From the NCBI RefSeq assembly GCF_018336935.1, contig NZ_CP068771.1:4402001-4466000 (forward strand): a DNA stretch of 64,000 nucleotides, written 5' to 3'. Below the pieces are notes generated by a model that was given only the letters and a program-made list of their open reading frames with translations, was not told the origin of the DNA and did no database searches. A program made the position numbers and the translations under genes. The stretch comes from Serratia plymuthica (GTDB lineage: Bacteria > Pseudomonadota > Gammaproteobacteria > Enterobacterales > Enterobacteriaceae). Positions 9,132 through 18,891 of this stretch are shown piece by piece. Each line of letters opens with the position of its first letter. Within the stretch, counting starts at the first letter, position 1.

Positions 9132-9749
9132 ATGCTAGCTGTTTTTATCCAGGGCTTCGCCCTGGGCGCCGCGATGATCCTGCCGCTTGGCCCGCAAAAC
9201 GTTTTTGTTATGAATCAGGGGATCCGCCGTCAGTATCATCTGATGATCGCGTCACTGTGCGCATTGAGCGATATTGTGCTGATCTGCGGCGGCGTTTTCG
9301 GCGGCAGCGCCTTGCTGAGCCGTTCGCCGCTACTGCTGGCGATTGTCACCTGGGGCGGCGTGGCGTTTCTGTTGTGGTACGGCTGGGGCGCGTTTCGCAC
9401 CGCTTTCGCCCGGCAATTGACCCTGGCGGCGGCCGAGGAGCTGAAACAAAGCCGCTGGCGCCTGGTGGTTACCATGCTGGCGGTGACCTGGTTGAACCCG
9501 CATGTCTACCTGGATACCTTCGTGGTTCTGGGCAGTCTGGGCGGCCAACTGATGCCGGATGTGCGCTCCTGGTTTGCGCTGGGTGCGGTGAGCGCCTCCA
9601 TCGTCTGGTTCTTCGGGCTGGCGTTGTTGGCTTCCTGGCTGGCGCCGTGGCTGAAAACCCAACTGGCGCAGCGCATTATCAATACGCTGGTGGGGCTGGT
9701 GATGTGGGCCATCGCAGGACAATTGGCCTGGCAGGGGGCAAATTTATAA
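9132..9749 (+). CDS. argO: Arginine exporter ArgO (LysE family)
   Basis: 205 residues from the ATG at 9132 behind GAGGAAC; an upstream in-frame extension is not conserved. The N-terminal [24 protein letters not shown] is the LysE-family signature, and about six hydrophobic helices follow, with [16 protein letters not shown] in the middle. ArgO exports L-arginine (and toxic canavanine) across the inner membrane. In E. coli it is activated by ArgP, whose gene lies 1 kb downstream here. An interrupted repeat GAAAT-atca-ATTTC at 9034-9047 and an AT-rich stretch in the 124-bp upstream gap belong to its promoter region. Confidence 0.93.
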   Translation: MLAVFIQGFALGAAMILPLGPQNVFVMNQGIRRQYHLMIASLCALSDIVLICGGVFGGSALLSRSPLLLAIVTWGGVAFLLWYGWGAFRTAFARQLTLAAAEELKQSRWRLVVTMLAVTWLNPHVYLDTFVVLGSLGGQLMPDVRSWFALGAVSASIVWFFGLALLASWLAPWLKTQLAQRIINTLVGLVMWAIAGQLAWQGANL

Positions 9750-9859
9750 GAGTTTGTCACTAATCCGAATTTAAAAACCCGCGCGATATGCTACGTTTTA
9801 TGCCAAGGAACCGGCTGTCAGGCCGGTAATCAGTTACAGCCTGTCATCAAGGAGACACT

Positions 9860-10591
9860 GTGAAGCTTAAAGCATTGGCTATGGCCGCAATGGTTGGATT
9901 AGGGACGCTGCCTCTGGCGCTGCAGGCGGCGGAGTTGCCGGAAGGGCCGCACGTCGTCACCTCGGGTACCTCGAGCGTGGACGCTACCCCAGATATCGCT
10001 ACGCTGGCTATCGAAGTCAGCGTTTCTTCCAAAGACGCCGGGCAGGCGAAGAAGCAGGTCGATGAGCGCGTGGCGCAATATTTCGATTTCCTGCAGAAAA
10101 ACAATATCGAGAAGAAAGACATCAGCGCCGCCAATCTGCGTACCCAGCCGGAATATGATTACCTGAAAACCGGCGAGTCGGTATTGAAAGGCTACCGTGC
10201 GGTTCGTCAGGTGCAGGTGACCTTGCGCCAACTGGATAAACTGAACGAGCTGCTGGACGGCGCGTTGAAATCCGGCCTGAACGAGATCCGCGCCGTTGAA
10301 CTGGGCGTGGCGAAGCCGGATGTTTACCGTGAGCAGGCGCGCCAGAAAGCCATTGAGAACGCCACCCAGCAGGCCGCTTCATTGGCGAAAGGCTTTAACG
10401 CCAAGCTGGGGCCGGTCTTCAGCATTCGTTACCATGTGGCCAATTACCAACCGATGCCGGTAGCGCGCATGTATAAATCGGCGGGTGCGGCAGCGGAAAC
10501 CGATGCGGCGCAAACCTACGAACAGCAAAGCATTCACTTTGACGATCAGGTGGATGTGGTGTTTGAGTTGCAGCGTAACGCCGCGCAGTAA
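9860..10591 (+). CDS. yggE: Periplasmic SIMPL-domain protein YggE
   Basis: 243 residues from a GTG start with GGAGA upstream. A signal peptide (MKLKALAMAAMVGLGTLPLALQA) is followed by a SIMPL domain: VTSGTSSVDATPDIATLAIEV, then GYRAVRQVQVTLRQLDKLNELLDGAL and the helix REQARQKAIENATQQAASLAKGF. YggE is linked to lower oxidative stress in E. coli; its biochemical function is unclear. It keeps the E. coli position between argO and argP and ends in a strong hairpin. Confidence 0.9.
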   Translation: MKLKALAMAAMVGLGTLPLALQAAELPEGPHVVTSGTSSVDATPDIATLAIEVSVSSKDAGQAKKQVDERVAQYFDFLQKNNIEKKDISAANLRTQPEYDYLKTGESVLKGYRAVRQVQVTLRQLDKLNELLDGALKSGLNEIRAVELGVAKPDVYREQARQKAIENATQQAASLAKGFNAKLGPVFSIRYHVANYQPMPVARMYKSAGAAAETDAAQTYEQQSIHFDDQVDVVFELQRNAAQ

Positions 10592-10612
10592 CGGCAGGCT
10601 TGTCGCAGTAAA

Positions 10613-10636
10613 AAAGGTTCGCCGCGGCGAACCTTT
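10613..10636 (+). terminator. yggE terminator, 24-bp perfect palindrome
   Basis: Core GGTTCGCCGCGGCGAACC flanked by AAA and TTT directly after yggE. The same 18-bp core recurs at 10771-10788. Confidence 0.75.
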
Positions 10637-10770
10637 GAGTTTGATGACAACGTTGTCTTGCAACCCGAGATACCCGGGCCTAGCGCACCGAGGGGCGCTC
10701 CGGCGGCAAGCCGCTACGACCCCTTCGGCACGCTCTCCCTAATAACGGGCTTTGTCAGCAGTCTGAAAGG

Positions 10771-10788
10771 GGTTCGCCGCGGCGAACC
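10771..10788 (-). terminator. argP-side terminator hairpin, copy of the yggE one
   Basis: Exact second copy of GGTTCGCCGCGGCGAACC, 8 bp beyond the argP stop. Flanking bases differ from the first copy. Probably terminates argP transcription coming from the other side. Confidence 0.6.
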
Positions 10789-10796
10789 TTTTCCAT

Positions 10797-11690
10797 TTAA
10801 TCCTGGCGCAAAACCTGGCGGCCATGCTCCAGCAGGGCATCGGTCACTTTGCGCATCATGCGGCTCTCCGGCGCGAAACGGTGCCAGAACAGCATGCGGC
10901 GCTGGAACAGGCCCGGCGTCAGATCGATAAGCTCGCCCGACTCCAGCTCTTTCTCAATTTGCAGGTGCGGGATCATGCAGCAGGTGGTGCCCTGGCGCGC
11001 CAGTTGCACGAAGGCTTCCGACGAGTTCACGATGTGGCAGGGCACGCTGCCTGGCGAAAGGTCAAAGTTCTGTTGCAGGAAAGCCTGGTGCATGTCGTCG
11101 AGATGATCGAACGCCACCGCAGGCGCTTTCAGCAGCGCAGAGCGTGTGACGCCGTTCGGGAAATAGCGCTCGGCAAAGCCTTTCGAGGCGACGAACAGAT
11201 AATCCAGTGCGCCCAGTTGATCCACCAGACAGCTTGGCAGCGGCTGCGGTTGGATACTTACCGCTCCCACCACTTCACCGCGGCGCAGCCTTTCCTGGGT
11301 GCGCGTTTCGTCTTCCACCTGCAGGTTCAGGCGGATAGGGGAATCGGTCAGCACCGGTTTCAACGCCGGCAGCAGCCAGGTCGCCAGACTGTCGGCGTTG
11401 ACCGCCAGCGACAGCAGCAGCGGCGTATCGGCGCCGGTGTCGTTACCCAACCACTCCTCTTCCAGCAGTTCCACCTGGTGCAACAGCGCCAGCAATTTCT
11501 GGCCCTGCTCGGTCGGGCGCGGCGGTACGGTGCGCACCAGCAGCGGCTGGCCGAACAGATTTTCCAACTGTTTAATGCGCTGGGATACCGCCGATTGGGT
11601 GATGCAAAGTTTCTGTGCGGCGCGTTCGAAGCCGCGCTCACGGATCACCGCGTCCAGCGCTTGCAGCGTTCGATAGTCTGGGCGTTTCAT
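10797..11690 (-). CDS. argP: LysR-type regulator ArgP (IciA)
   Basis: 297 residues, the same length as E. coli ArgP. The N-terminal helix-turn-helix is [58 protein letters not shown] split over residues 6-64. The rest is the two-lobed effector domain. ArgP senses arginine and lysine and activates argO, among others. It is convergent with yggE and divergent from rpiA, exactly as in E. coli. Confidence 0.95.
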   Translation of the reverse strand: MKRPDYRTLQALDAVIRERGFERAAQKLCITQSAVSQRIKQLENLFGQPLLVRTVPPRPTEQGQKLLALLHQVELLEEEWLGNDTGADTPLLLSLAVNADSLATWLLPALKPVLTDSPIRLNLQVEDETRTQERLRRGEVVGAVSIQPQPLPSCLVDQLGALDYLFVASKGFAERYFPNGVTRSALLKAPAVAFDHLDDMHQAFLQQNFDLSPGSVPCHIVNSSEAFVQLARQGTTCCMIPHLQIEKELESGELIDLTPGLFQRRMLFWHRFAPESRMMRKVTDALLEHGRQVLRQD

Positions 11691-11894
11691 CGGAAAGATA
11701 TCCCTTAAATTAGATTGATACTGGCACTATGCCACATTTCTGGTGTTTTACAGGTGGAAAAATCACGGGGCTATCTTGCTGCGGCGCGCCTAAAAATGCG
11801 GCTTGGGGTGAAGAAGTGTGATCCTGCCGGAGTGAAAAATAGCGATTTACCCTATAATACGCACACGTTTTCGTACAGAGGCAATGGACATATC

Positions 11895-12551
11895 ATGACG
11901 CAGGATGAACTGAAAAAAGCGGTTGGCTGGGCAGCGCTGGATTACGTTACCCCGGGCACCATCGTTGGGGTAGGTACCGGCTCTACCGCCGCCCACTTTA
12001 TTGACGCGCTCGGCTCTATCAAGCACCAGATCGAAGGCGCGGTGTCCAGCTCCGACGCCTCTACCGCCAAGCTGAAAAGCCTGGGTATCCACGTGTTCGA
12101 CAGCAATGAGGTGGATTCGCTGGATATTTACGTCGACGGCGCGGATGAAATCAACCGCCAGATGCAGATGATCAAAGGCGGCGGCGCGGCGCTGACGCGT
12201 GAAAAAATCATTGCCGCCATCGCGCGCAAGTTTATCTGTATCGTCGACTCCAGCAAACAGGTCGAGGTGCTGGGCAAGTTCCCGCTGCCGGTGGAGGTGA
12301 TCCCGATGGCGCGATCTTACGTGGCGCGTGAGTTGGTGAAGCTGGGCGGCCTGCCGGAATACCGTCAGAACGTGCTGACCGACAACGGCAACGTGATCCT
12401 CGATGTGCATAACCTGAGCATCATGGATGCCATTGCGCTGGAAAACAAAATCAACGGCATCGCCGGGGTGGTGACCGTCGGCCTGTTCGCCAACCGTGGC
12501 GCGGATGTGGCGCTGGTCGGTACGCCAGACGGCGTGAAGGTGGTTGAATAA
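11895..12551 (+). CDS. rpiA: Ribose-5-phosphate isomerase A
   Basis: 218 residues from the ATG at 11895 ([18 protein letters not shown]); a 60-codon upstream extension is not RpiA-like. Active-site blocks match the family: [11 protein letters not shown] (about 25-35), DGADEINRQ with D81 and D84, and [11 protein letters not shown] with K94 and catalytic E103. It interconverts ribose 5-phosphate and ribulose 5-phosphate in the cytosol. Divergent from argP, monocistronic, followed by a hairpin terminator. Confidence 0.97.
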   Translation: MTQDELKKAVGWAALDYVTPGTIVGVGTGSTAAHFIDALGSIKHQIEGAVSSSDASTAKLKSLGIHVFDSNEVDSLDIYVDGADEINRQMQMIKGGGAALTREKIIAAIARKFICIVDSSKQVEVLGKFPLPVEVIPMARSYVARELVKLGGLPEYRQNVLTDNGNVILDVHNLSIMDAIALENKINGIAGVVTVGLFANRGADVALVGTPDGVKVVE

Positions 12552-12565
12552 ACCCCATGCTGCGG

Positions 12566-12587
12566 AGGCGCATAGGGTGCGCCTTTA
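12566..12587 (+). terminator. rpiA terminator
   Basis: Stem AGGCGCA / TGCGCCT with loop TAGGG, then TTA, 15 bp past the rpiA stop. Confidence 0.65.
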
Positions 12588-12876
12588 TCTTGTATGCGGT
12601 CTTGGATCCTGCCTGACCGCATAATTCACTGGCTAAAATATCTTTTATTAAAAGCGCCAAATTTGGTGACATATGTCACATTGTGAGCCTTGGCTCCACA
12701 AAGCTTCTGTCTATTTCTTTCCCTTTGGCATTTTCTGCCAAAAACCAGCAACAACGCTGAGCCTTGTACTGACGGGCAGGCAATCGTTTGTATTGCCGCC
12801 CGCGTTATTTTTGTTATGTTGGATGCGTGCTGTTTCATAACAGCCGCTTCTGAAGTCTGAATATAGGGTCGGGTAA
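12588..12876 (+). promoter_or_regulatory. rpiA-serA intergenic region
   Basis: About 290 bp of AT-rich DNA before serA. It holds a small inverted repeat TTTGGCA-ttttc-TGCCAAA at 12724-12742. E. coli serA is Lrp-activated from a comparable region, but I cannot assign Lrp boxes by eye. No gene seen. Confidence 0.4.
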
Positions 12877-14115
12877 ATGGCAAAAGTATCATTGGAGAAA
12901 GACAGGATTAAATTCCTGTTGGTGGAAGGGGTTCATCAGAGCACGGTAGATAATCTGCTGGCGGCCGGGTATACCAACATTGAATATCACAAAGGTGCGT
13001 TAGACACCGAAGCGCTTAAGGCATCCATCCGCGATGCTCACTTCGTCGGCATCCGATCGCGTACGCATCTGTCCGAAGAAGTTTTCGCTGCCGCAGAAAA
13101 ACTGGTGGCGGTGGGTTGTTTCTGTATCGGCACTAACCAGGTTGATCTGAAAGCGGCGACCAAACGCGGCATTCCGGTGTTTAACGCGCCTTTCTCCAAT
13201 ACCCGATCCGTGGCTGAAATGGTTCTCGGCGAGCTGTTGCTGATGCTGCGCGGCATTCCGTCCGCCAACGCCAAGGCGCACCGTGGCGTGTGGCAGAAAC
13301 TGGCCGTCGGCTCGTTCGAAGCGCGCGGCAAGAAGCTGGGGATTATCGGCTACGGCCATATCGGCACCCAGTTGGGTATCCTGGCCGAAGGCCTGGGCAT
13401 GAAGGTGTTTTTCTACGATATCGAGAACAAGCTGCCGTTGGGTAATGCCCAGCAGGTTCGGCACCTGTCCGATTTGCTCAATATGAGCGACGTGGTGACG
13501 CTGCACGTGCCGGAAACCCTGTCGACCAAAAACATGATGGGCGCAGAAGAGTTGGCGCTGATGAAGCCGGGCTCGATTCTGATCAACGCCTCGCGCGGCA
13601 CCGTGGTGGATATCCCTGCGCTGTGCAACGTGCTGGCCAGCAAACATTTGGCCGGTGCGGCGATCGACGTCTTCCCGGAAGAGCCTGCGACCAACAGCGA
13701 GCCATTCAACTCACCGCTGTGCGAGTTCGACAACGTGCTCCTGACTCCGCACATCGGCGGCTCCACTCAGGAAGCGCAGGAGAATATCGGCGACGAAGTG
13801 GCGGGCAAGCTGGCGAAATACTCCGACAACGGTTCGACCCTGTCGGCGGTCAACTTCCCGGAAGTATCGCTGCCGGCGCATGGCCCTAATGCCAGCCGCC
13901 TGCTGCATATCCACGAAAACCGCCCAGGCGTGCTGACGCAGATTAACCAGATCTTCGCCGAAGAAGGGGTTAACATCGCTGCACAGTACCTGCAAACCGG
14001 TCCGGAAATCGGCTACGTGGTTATCGATATCGAAGCGGAAACCGAGCGTGCCGATGCCGCACTGCAGCGCATGAAGGCCATTGCCGGCACCATTCGCGCC
14101 CGCCTGCTGTTCTGA
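12877..14115 (+). CDS. serA: D-3-phosphoglycerate dehydrogenase
   Basis: 412 residues (E. coli 410). Substrate domain, then an NAD-binding domain with IIGYGHIGTQLG, catalytic arginine in NASRGTVVD, glutamate in FPEEPA and histidine in LTPHIGGST, and a C-terminal ACT domain starting near LLHIHENRPGVLTQINQIFAEEGVNI that binds serine. It oxidises 3-phosphoglycerate to phosphohydroxypyruvate, the first step of serine synthesis, and is feedback-inhibited by serine through the ACT domain. Monocistronic. Confidence 0.97.
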   Translation: MAKVSLEKDRIKFLLVEGVHQSTVDNLLAAGYTNIEYHKGALDTEALKASIRDAHFVGIRSRTHLSEEVFAAAEKLVAVGCFCIGTNQVDLKAATKRGIPVFNAPFSNTRSVAEMVLGELLLMLRGIPSANAKAHRGVWQKLAVGSFEARGKKLGIIGYGHIGTQLGILAEGLGMKVFFYDIENKLPLGNAQQVRHLSDLLNMSDVVTLHVPETLSTKNMMGAEELALMKPGSILINASRGTVVDIPALCNVLASKHLAGAAIDVFPEEPATNSEPFNSPLCEFDNVLLTPHIGGSTQEAQENIGDEVAGKLAKYSDNGSTLSAVNFPEVSLPAHGPNASRLLHIHENRPGVLTQINQIFAEEGVNIAAQYLQTGPEIGYVVIDIEAETERADAALQRMKAIAGTIRARLLF

Positions 14116-14132
14116 GGTTTCGTACCCTAATG

Positions 14133-14158
14133 AAAAGGCCGGATTTATCCGGCCTTTT
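14133..14158. terminator. Bidirectional terminator between serA and fau
   Basis: AAAAGGCCGGAT, TT, ATCCGGCCTTTT: a 12-bp perfect stem with A-run and T-run on opposite sides, serving the convergent serA and fau. Confidence 0.85.
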
Positions 14159-14159
14159 G

Positions 14160-14768
14160 CTATTCCTGCTCCCGCCATACCCAATTCTGCGACGGGGTGA
14201 TGATTTCCGGTAGCGGAATATCCCAGTGTTCCACCGGCACTCTCTCCACCTGCTGACAGTCATGTGCCAACCCTATAGGGTAGGGGCCGGCATGTTGCCA
14301 GTTCTGCAGCGTGCGATCGTAGAAGCCGCCGCCCATCCCCAAACGCTGGCCTGCGCTGTCAAAAGCGACCAGCGGCGTCAGCACCACATCGAGTTCACCG
14401 ACGGGTAATACGTGGCGTACGTCGAGCTGTGGCTCAAGGATATTGAAGCGGTTGTTCACCAATAGCGTATCCGGGGCATAGCGCAGGAACAGCAGATTGC
14501 CGGCGCTGAACGGGTGCAGAACCGGCAGATAAACCCGCAAACCCTGCTGCCATAGCCGTTCGATCAGCGGAGCGGTATCCAGTTCGCCGTCAAACGACAG
14601 GAAGACCGCCACGTTCTTTGCCACCAGAATACGCGGATGCGCGGCGATACGTTCAGCCATCTGCAAGGCAAAATCATGTTGTTGGTCTGGCGTTAAGGCG
14701 CGACGACGCTGACGGACCTGGTTTCGGATATTTTGCCGCTGTTGGGCATATTGGGATTGAAAAGACAT
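14160..14768 (-). CDS. fau: 5-formyltetrahydrofolate cyclo-ligase (YgfA/Fau)
   Basis: 202 residues from MSFQSQYAQQRQNIRNQVRQ; an upstream in-frame extension runs into the 6S RNA gene and is rejected. Family blocks are the N-terminal RxxxRxRRR helix, FLSFDGELDTAPLIERLW (about 60-77) and the C-terminal PLVAFDSAGQRLGMGGGFYDRTL (about 135-157) with the GGGFYDR motif. It converts 5-formyl-THF to 5,10-methenyl-THF with ATP. It follows ssrS on the same strand, the conserved ssrS-fau arrangement of gammaproteobacteria. Confidence 0.95.
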   Translation of the reverse strand: MSFQSQYAQQRQNIRNQVRQRRRALTPDQQHDFALQMAERIAAHPRILVAKNVAVFLSFDGELDTAPLIERLWQQGLRVYLPVLHPFSAGNLLFLRYAPDTLLVNNRFNILEPQLDVRHVLPVGELDVVLTPLVAFDSAGQRLGMGGGFYDRTLQNWQHAGPYPIGLAHDCQQVERVPVEHWDIPLPEIITPSQNWVWREQE

Positions 14769-14795
14769 AGTCAGCACACATACCGCTGAGGAAGG

Positions 14796-14979
14796 GGGAA
14801 TCTCCGAGATGCCGTCGCAGGCTGTAACCCTTGAACCCATGGTTCAAGGTGAACGTGCTGTCGCAATCTTAAGGCTTCTCGGCGGGCCGAGCATGCACAC
14901 CGATCGCGGATCATCACATTCTGTTGGTACTAAATATCGGCTCAGGGGACTGGCCCGCTGGCGAACATCTCAGAGAAAT
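14796..14979 (-). ncRNA. ssrS: 6S RNA
   Basis: Read on the minus strand it starts ATTTCTCTGAGATGTTCG and ends near CATCTCGGAGATTCCCC, matching the closing stem ends of E. coli 6S RNA. Internal landmarks also match: GGGCCAGTCCCCTGAGCC, GAGCATGCTCGGCCC, GAGAAGCCTTAAG and AAGGGTTACAGCCTGC. About 184 nt. 6S RNA mimics an open promoter and sequesters sigma70 RNA polymerase in stationary phase. Ends are estimated by analogy with E. coli. Confidence 0.95.
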
Positions 14980-15020
14980 TTTTTACTCATTGCCGAAACC
15001 TTAGATTTCAGCAATTTAAG

Positions 15021-15350
15021 TTATTCGAATTGTGCATCCTGACGTTCAGAGATGCGACCCTGTTCAAGCAAAGCCTGTTCAATGGTCTGTTGCAGCATAC
15101 GAATGCGTTGTTCCATATTGGACGCATAATCACGGGTTTTCAACCGTTCTTGAGCAAGTTCGTGACATACGTTCAATGCCGCGATAAAAACCAGTTGCTC
15201 AGTATTTGAGACTCTAGTGCGAACTTTAAGATCTTGCAACCGTTGGTTAAGATCGTCCGCCGCCATGTTCAACGCATCTTGTTGTTCTGGCGGGCAATTG
15301 ACTCTTAACGAGCGGCCAAAAATTTGAATATCTACCGGTTGTGCAGACAT
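15021..15350 (-). CDS. zapA: Cell division protein ZapA
   Basis: 109 residues, identical in length to E. coli ZapA, starting [20 protein letters not shown]. The N-terminal globular part ends near residue 60 and a C-terminal coiled coil ([20 protein letters not shown] onward) follows. ZapA crosslinks FtsZ filaments at the Z-ring. The longer upstream frame is rejected because it lacks family similarity. Upstream of ssrS-fau and divergent from ygfB. Confidence 0.96.
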   Translation of the reverse strand: MSAQPVDIQIFGRSLRVNCPPEQQDALNMAADDLNQRLQDLKVRTRVSNTEQLVFIAALNVCHELAQERLKTRDYASNMEQRIRMLQQTIEQALLEQGRISERQDAQFE

Positions 15351-15669
15351 GCCACCTTCCTGCCTAAATTTCGCGCCAGCCCCAGTTACCCTTACCGGGC
15401 CACCAAAGCGGGCGCCACTATATATACCTCGGTACCAAGATACAACCCCTTTTTCAGTACCTGGTTGTAATCTACCGCGACAGACATTACCAGTCAAAAA
15501 AGGGTTTCAAAATGCGTATTTAGCGTCATTTTGATCCCTGCCGGCACTGTGTGAGTTCTGACGCATCACGATTATAACTAGCCACTGAGGTGTCGCGCTT
15601 ATCTGGTACAGCGATGGACCTTGGTGGTAGCATAACACGAACTTATCCTGCCAACGATGACGAATGCGC
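15351..15669. promoter_or_regulatory. zapA / ygfB divergent promoter region
   Basis: About 319 bp between divergent zapA and ygfB, expected to hold promoters for both. I see no unambiguous operator, hairpin or reading frame in it. Confidence 0.4.
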
Positions 15670-16248
15670 ATGTCCATACAGAATACATTTCCAAGTTACC
15701 AATCTTTGACCGTTGCTCTCAACCAGCAAGCGGTGGCGTTGACCGCAGCAGAAATGCACGGCCTGATCAGCGGTCTGTTGTGCGGTGGCAGCCGCGACGC
15801 CGGCTGGCAGACGCTGGTCTACGATCTGACTAACGAAGGCGTGGCCTTTCCGCAGGCATTGAACCTGCCGCTCCAGCAACTTTATGAAATTACGCGTGAA
15901 ACGCTGGAAGACGACGACTTCATGTTCCAACTGATGATGCCGGAAGGCGAAACGGTAACCGTTTTCGATCGCGCCGACGCGCTGGCCGGGTGGGTGAACC
16001 ATTTCCTGCTCGGGCTGGGGATGATGCAACCGAAACTGGCTCAGGTGAAAGACGAAGTGGGTGAGGCGATCGACGATCTGCGCAATATCGCCCAACTGGG
16101 TTACGACGAAGACGAAGATCAGGAAGAGCTGGAACACTCTCTGGAAGAAGTGGTGGAGTATGTGCGGGTGGCGGCCATTTTGTGCCATACCGAATTTACT
16201 CGCCGCAAGCCGACGGCGCCGGAGAACGCCAAACCGACCTTGCACTAA
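15670..16248 (+). CDS. ygfB: YgfB, UPF0149 family
   Basis: 192 residues from the second of two close ATGs ([10 protein letters not shown]), which gives the E. coli length. Family marks are [16 protein letters not shown] near residue 25-40 and a C-terminal acidic, helical half ([25 protein letters not shown]). In Pseudomonas a YgfB homologue affects AlpA-driven transcription and beta-lactam response; its role in enterobacteria is not settled. First gene of the ygfB-pepP-ubiH-ubiI run. Confidence 0.93.
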   Translation: MSIQNTFPSYQSLTVALNQQAVALTAAEMHGLISGLLCGGSRDAGWQTLVYDLTNEGVAFPQALNLPLQQLYEITRETLEDDDFMFQLMMPEGETVTVFDRADALAGWVNHFLLGLGMMQPKLAQVKDEVGEAIDDLRNIAQLGYDEDEDQEELEHSLEEVVEYVRVAAILCHTEFTRRKPTAPENAKPTLH

Positions 16249-16308
16249 ACCCCGATACCACGCCCGCAGAGGTCGTGAGCACAGGCAGATTGATTTCAGG
16301 AGAAGGTG

Positions 16309-17622
16309 ATGACTCAGCAGGAATTCAACAACCGCCGTCAGGCGCTGTTGGCGAAAATGGCTCCGGCCAGCGCGGCAATTATTTTCTCTGCGCCGGAAGC
16401 GACGCGCAGTGCAGATACTGAATATCCCTACCGTCAGAACAGCGATTTCTGGTATTTGACCGGTTTCAACGAGCCGGAAGCGGTGTTGATTCTGGTGAAG
16501 AGCGACGAAACGCATAACCACAGCGTGGTGTTCAACCGGGTGCGCGATCTGACGGCGGAAATCTGGTTTGGCCGCCGCCTGGGCCAGGATGCCGCACCGG
16601 CGAAGCTCGGGGTGGATCGCGCGCTGCCGTTTGATGAAATCAACGACCAATTGCACCTGCTGCTCAATGGCCTGGATGTGGTTTATCACGCGCAGGGCGA
16701 ATACGCCTATGCCGATCAGATCCTGTTCGCGGCGCTGGACAAGCTGCGCAAAGGCTTCCGTCAGAACCTGCAAGCGCCGGCGACCCTTGTCGACTGGCGC
16801 CCTTGGCTGCACGAAATGCGCCTGTTCAAATCCGCTGAAGAGCTGGCCGTGATGCGTCGCGCCGGTGAGATCAGCGCGCTGGCTCATACCCGCGCGATGG
16901 AAAAATGTCGCCCTGGGATGTTTGAGTATCAGCTCGAGGCGGAAATCCTGCATGAATTTAACCGCCTTGGCGCCCGTTACCCGTCTTACAACACCATCGT
17001 CGGCGGCGGCGAAAATGCCTGCATCCTGCACTACACAGAAAACGAAAGTGAATTGCGCGATGGCGATCTGGTGCTGATCGACGCCGGTTGCGAGTATAAA
17101 GGCTATGCCGGCGACATCACCCGTACCTTCCCGGTGAACGGTAAATTCAGCAAACCGCAGCGTGCTCTGTACGACATCGTGCTGAAGTCGCTGCTGCGGG
17201 CGCTGGAGCTGTTAAAACCCGGCGCCAGCATCCGTGAGGCAAACGACGCAGTCGTGCGCATCATGATTACCGGGTTGGTGGAGTTGGGCGTCCTGAAAGG
17301 CGAGGTGGAGCAACTGATTGCCGAACAGGCGCACCGTCAGTTCTACATGCATGGGCTGGGCCACTGGCTGGGGCTGGACGTGCACGACGTCGGCAATTAC
17401 GTCACGCCAGCTCGCGATCGGGAACTGGAGCCGGGCATGGTGCTGACCGTCGAGCCGGGCCTGTACATCGCACCGGATGCCGACGTGCCGGAACAATACC
17501 GCGGTATCGGCATTCGCATTGAAGACGATATTGTGATCACCGCCGGCGGCAATGAAAACCTGACCGCCGGGGTGGTGAAAGACGCCGATGCCATTGAAGC
17601 GTTGATGGCGGCGGCAAGGTAA
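16309..17622 (+). CDS. pepP: Xaa-Pro aminopeptidase P
   Basis: 437 residues from ATG 16309 (MTQQEFNNRRQALL) behind AGGAGAAGG. N-terminal domain followed by a pita-bread domain with all five metal ligands visible: D in LIDAGCEYKGYAGD (two aspartates), H in FYMHGLGHWLGLDVHD, E in VLTVEPGLYI and E in GIRIEDDIVIT. It removes an N-terminal residue that precedes proline, using manganese. Four bases upstream of ubiH. Confidence 0.97.
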   Translation: MTQQEFNNRRQALLAKMAPASAAIIFSAPEATRSADTEYPYRQNSDFWYLTGFNEPEAVLILVKSDETHNHSVVFNRVRDLTAEIWFGRRLGQDAAPAKLGVDRALPFDEINDQLHLLLNGLDVVYHAQGEYAYADQILFAALDKLRKGFRQNLQAPATLVDWRPWLHEMRLFKSAEELAVMRRAGEISALAHTRAMEKCRPGMFEYQLEAEILHEFNRLGARYPSYNTIVGGGENACILHYTENESELRDGDLVLIDAGCEYKGYAGDITRTFPVNGKFSKPQRALYDIVLKSLLRALELLKPGASIREANDAVVRIMITGLVELGVLKGEVEQLIAEQAHRQFYMHGLGHWLGLDVHDVGNYVTPARDRELEPGMVLTVEPGLYIAPDADVPEQYRGIGIRIEDDIVITAGGNENLTAGVVKDADAIEALMAAAR

Positions 17623-17626
17623 GCGG

Positions 17627-18805
17627 ATGAGCGTAATTATCGTTGGCGGCGGCATGGCGGGCGCGACCTTGGCGCTGGCTATCTCGTCGCTTACACAAGG
17701 CAGAATGGCGGTTGATCTGATCGAAGCTACGCGGCCGGACGATCGCAGCCATCCGGGGTTTGACGCCCGCGCCATTGCCTTGGCGCAGGGCACTTGCCGG
17801 CAATTGACGCGTATCGGCGTCTGGCCGGCGCTGCGCGACTGCGCGACGGCCATTACCCATGTGCATGTCAGCGATCGCGGCCACGCCGGTTTTGTTAACC
17901 TGTATGCGCAAGATTATCAGGTCGACGCGCTTGGGCAGGTTATTGAGCTGCATGATGCCGGCCAGCGGCTGTTCGCGTTGCTGGCCAAAGCGCCCGGCGT
18001 CACGCTGCACTGCCCGGCACGGGTGGTCGACGTGCTGCGTACTGCGGATCGCGCCGAAGTGCTGTTGGATAACGGACGCCGCATCAACGGGCAACTGCTG
18101 GTGGCGGCGGACGGATCGCGTTCGGCGCTGGCGCAGGCCTGCAATGTGCAGTGGCAACAAAGCGAATACCCGCAGTTTGCCACCATCGCCAACGTCACCA
18201 CTTCAGAGGACCCGCAGGGGCGTGCCTTCGAACGTTTCACCCGCTATGGGCCATTGGCGCTGTTGCCGATGTCTCAGGGCCGCAGTTCGCTGGTGTGGTG
18301 CCATGCGCGTGAAGATCGCGCCGAGGTCGACAACTGGGACGACGCCCGCTTTATCCGTGAGCTGCAACAGGCGTTTGGCTGGCGGCTGGGCCGGATCGTC
18401 AAGGCCGGCAAACGGCACAGCTATCCGCTAAGTCTGCTGACCGCCAGCCAGCATGTCAGCCATCGGTTGGCATTGGTGGGCAATGCCGCGCAGACGCTGC
18501 ATCCGATAGCCGGTCAGGGGTTCAATCTGGGGCTGCGCGATGTGATGTCGCTGGCGGAAACGTTGGCAGAGGCGGAGCAGGCGGGCGAAGATCCCGGCGG
18601 CTATGCGCTGCTGAGCCGCTATCAGCAGCGGCGGCAGAAAGATCAGCAGGCGACCGTCGGCGTGACCGACGGCCTGATCCGGTTGTTCGCCAATCGTTAT
18701 GGTCCTTTAGTGGTCGGCCGCAATCTGGGCCTGATGGCGATGGAACAGCTGCCGGCGGTGCGCGATGCCTTTGCCAAACGTACGCTGGGCTGGGTGGATC
18801 GCTAG
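17627..18805 (+). CDS. ubiH: 2-octaprenyl-6-methoxyphenol hydroxylase UbiH
   Basis: 392 residues. FAD dinucleotide fold at the start (VIIVGGGMAGATLALAI), the DG motif in LVAADGSRSALAQA near residue 160, and the second FAD block GNAAQTLHPIAGQGFNLGLRD near 285-305. A class A flavin monooxygenase of ubiquinone synthesis, hydroxylating ring carbon 4 in a soluble/membrane-associated complex. Directly after pepP, before ubiI. Confidence 0.95.
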   Translation: MSVIIVGGGMAGATLALAISSLTQGRMAVDLIEATRPDDRSHPGFDARAIALAQGTCRQLTRIGVWPALRDCATAITHVHVSDRGHAGFVNLYAQDYQVDALGQVIELHDAGQRLFALLAKAPGVTLHCPARVVDVLRTADRAEVLLDNGRRINGQLLVAADGSRSALAQACNVQWQQSEYPQFATIANVTTSEDPQGRAFERFTRYGPLALLPMSQGRSSLVWCHAREDRAEVDNWDDARFIRELQQAFGWRLGRIVKAGKRHSYPLSLLTASQHVSHRLALVGNAAQTLHPIAGQGFNLGLRDVMSLAETLAEAEQAGEDPGGYALLSRYQQRRQKDQQATVGVTDGLIRLFANRYGPLVVGRNLGLMAMEQLPAVRDAFAKRTLGWVDR

Positions 18806-18891
18806 GCTGGTATTAAGCAGGGGTGCAGCGTGTTGCGCCCGGAACGCCGCGCAATCGCTGCGCAGCGAGTCATTTAAGGAAATTAAGCAGC

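Noticed and set aside
15643..17031. 462-codon open frame antisense to ygfB-pepP
   Set aside because: Same complementary-strand artefact; covers two well-conserved genes and their intergenic gap.
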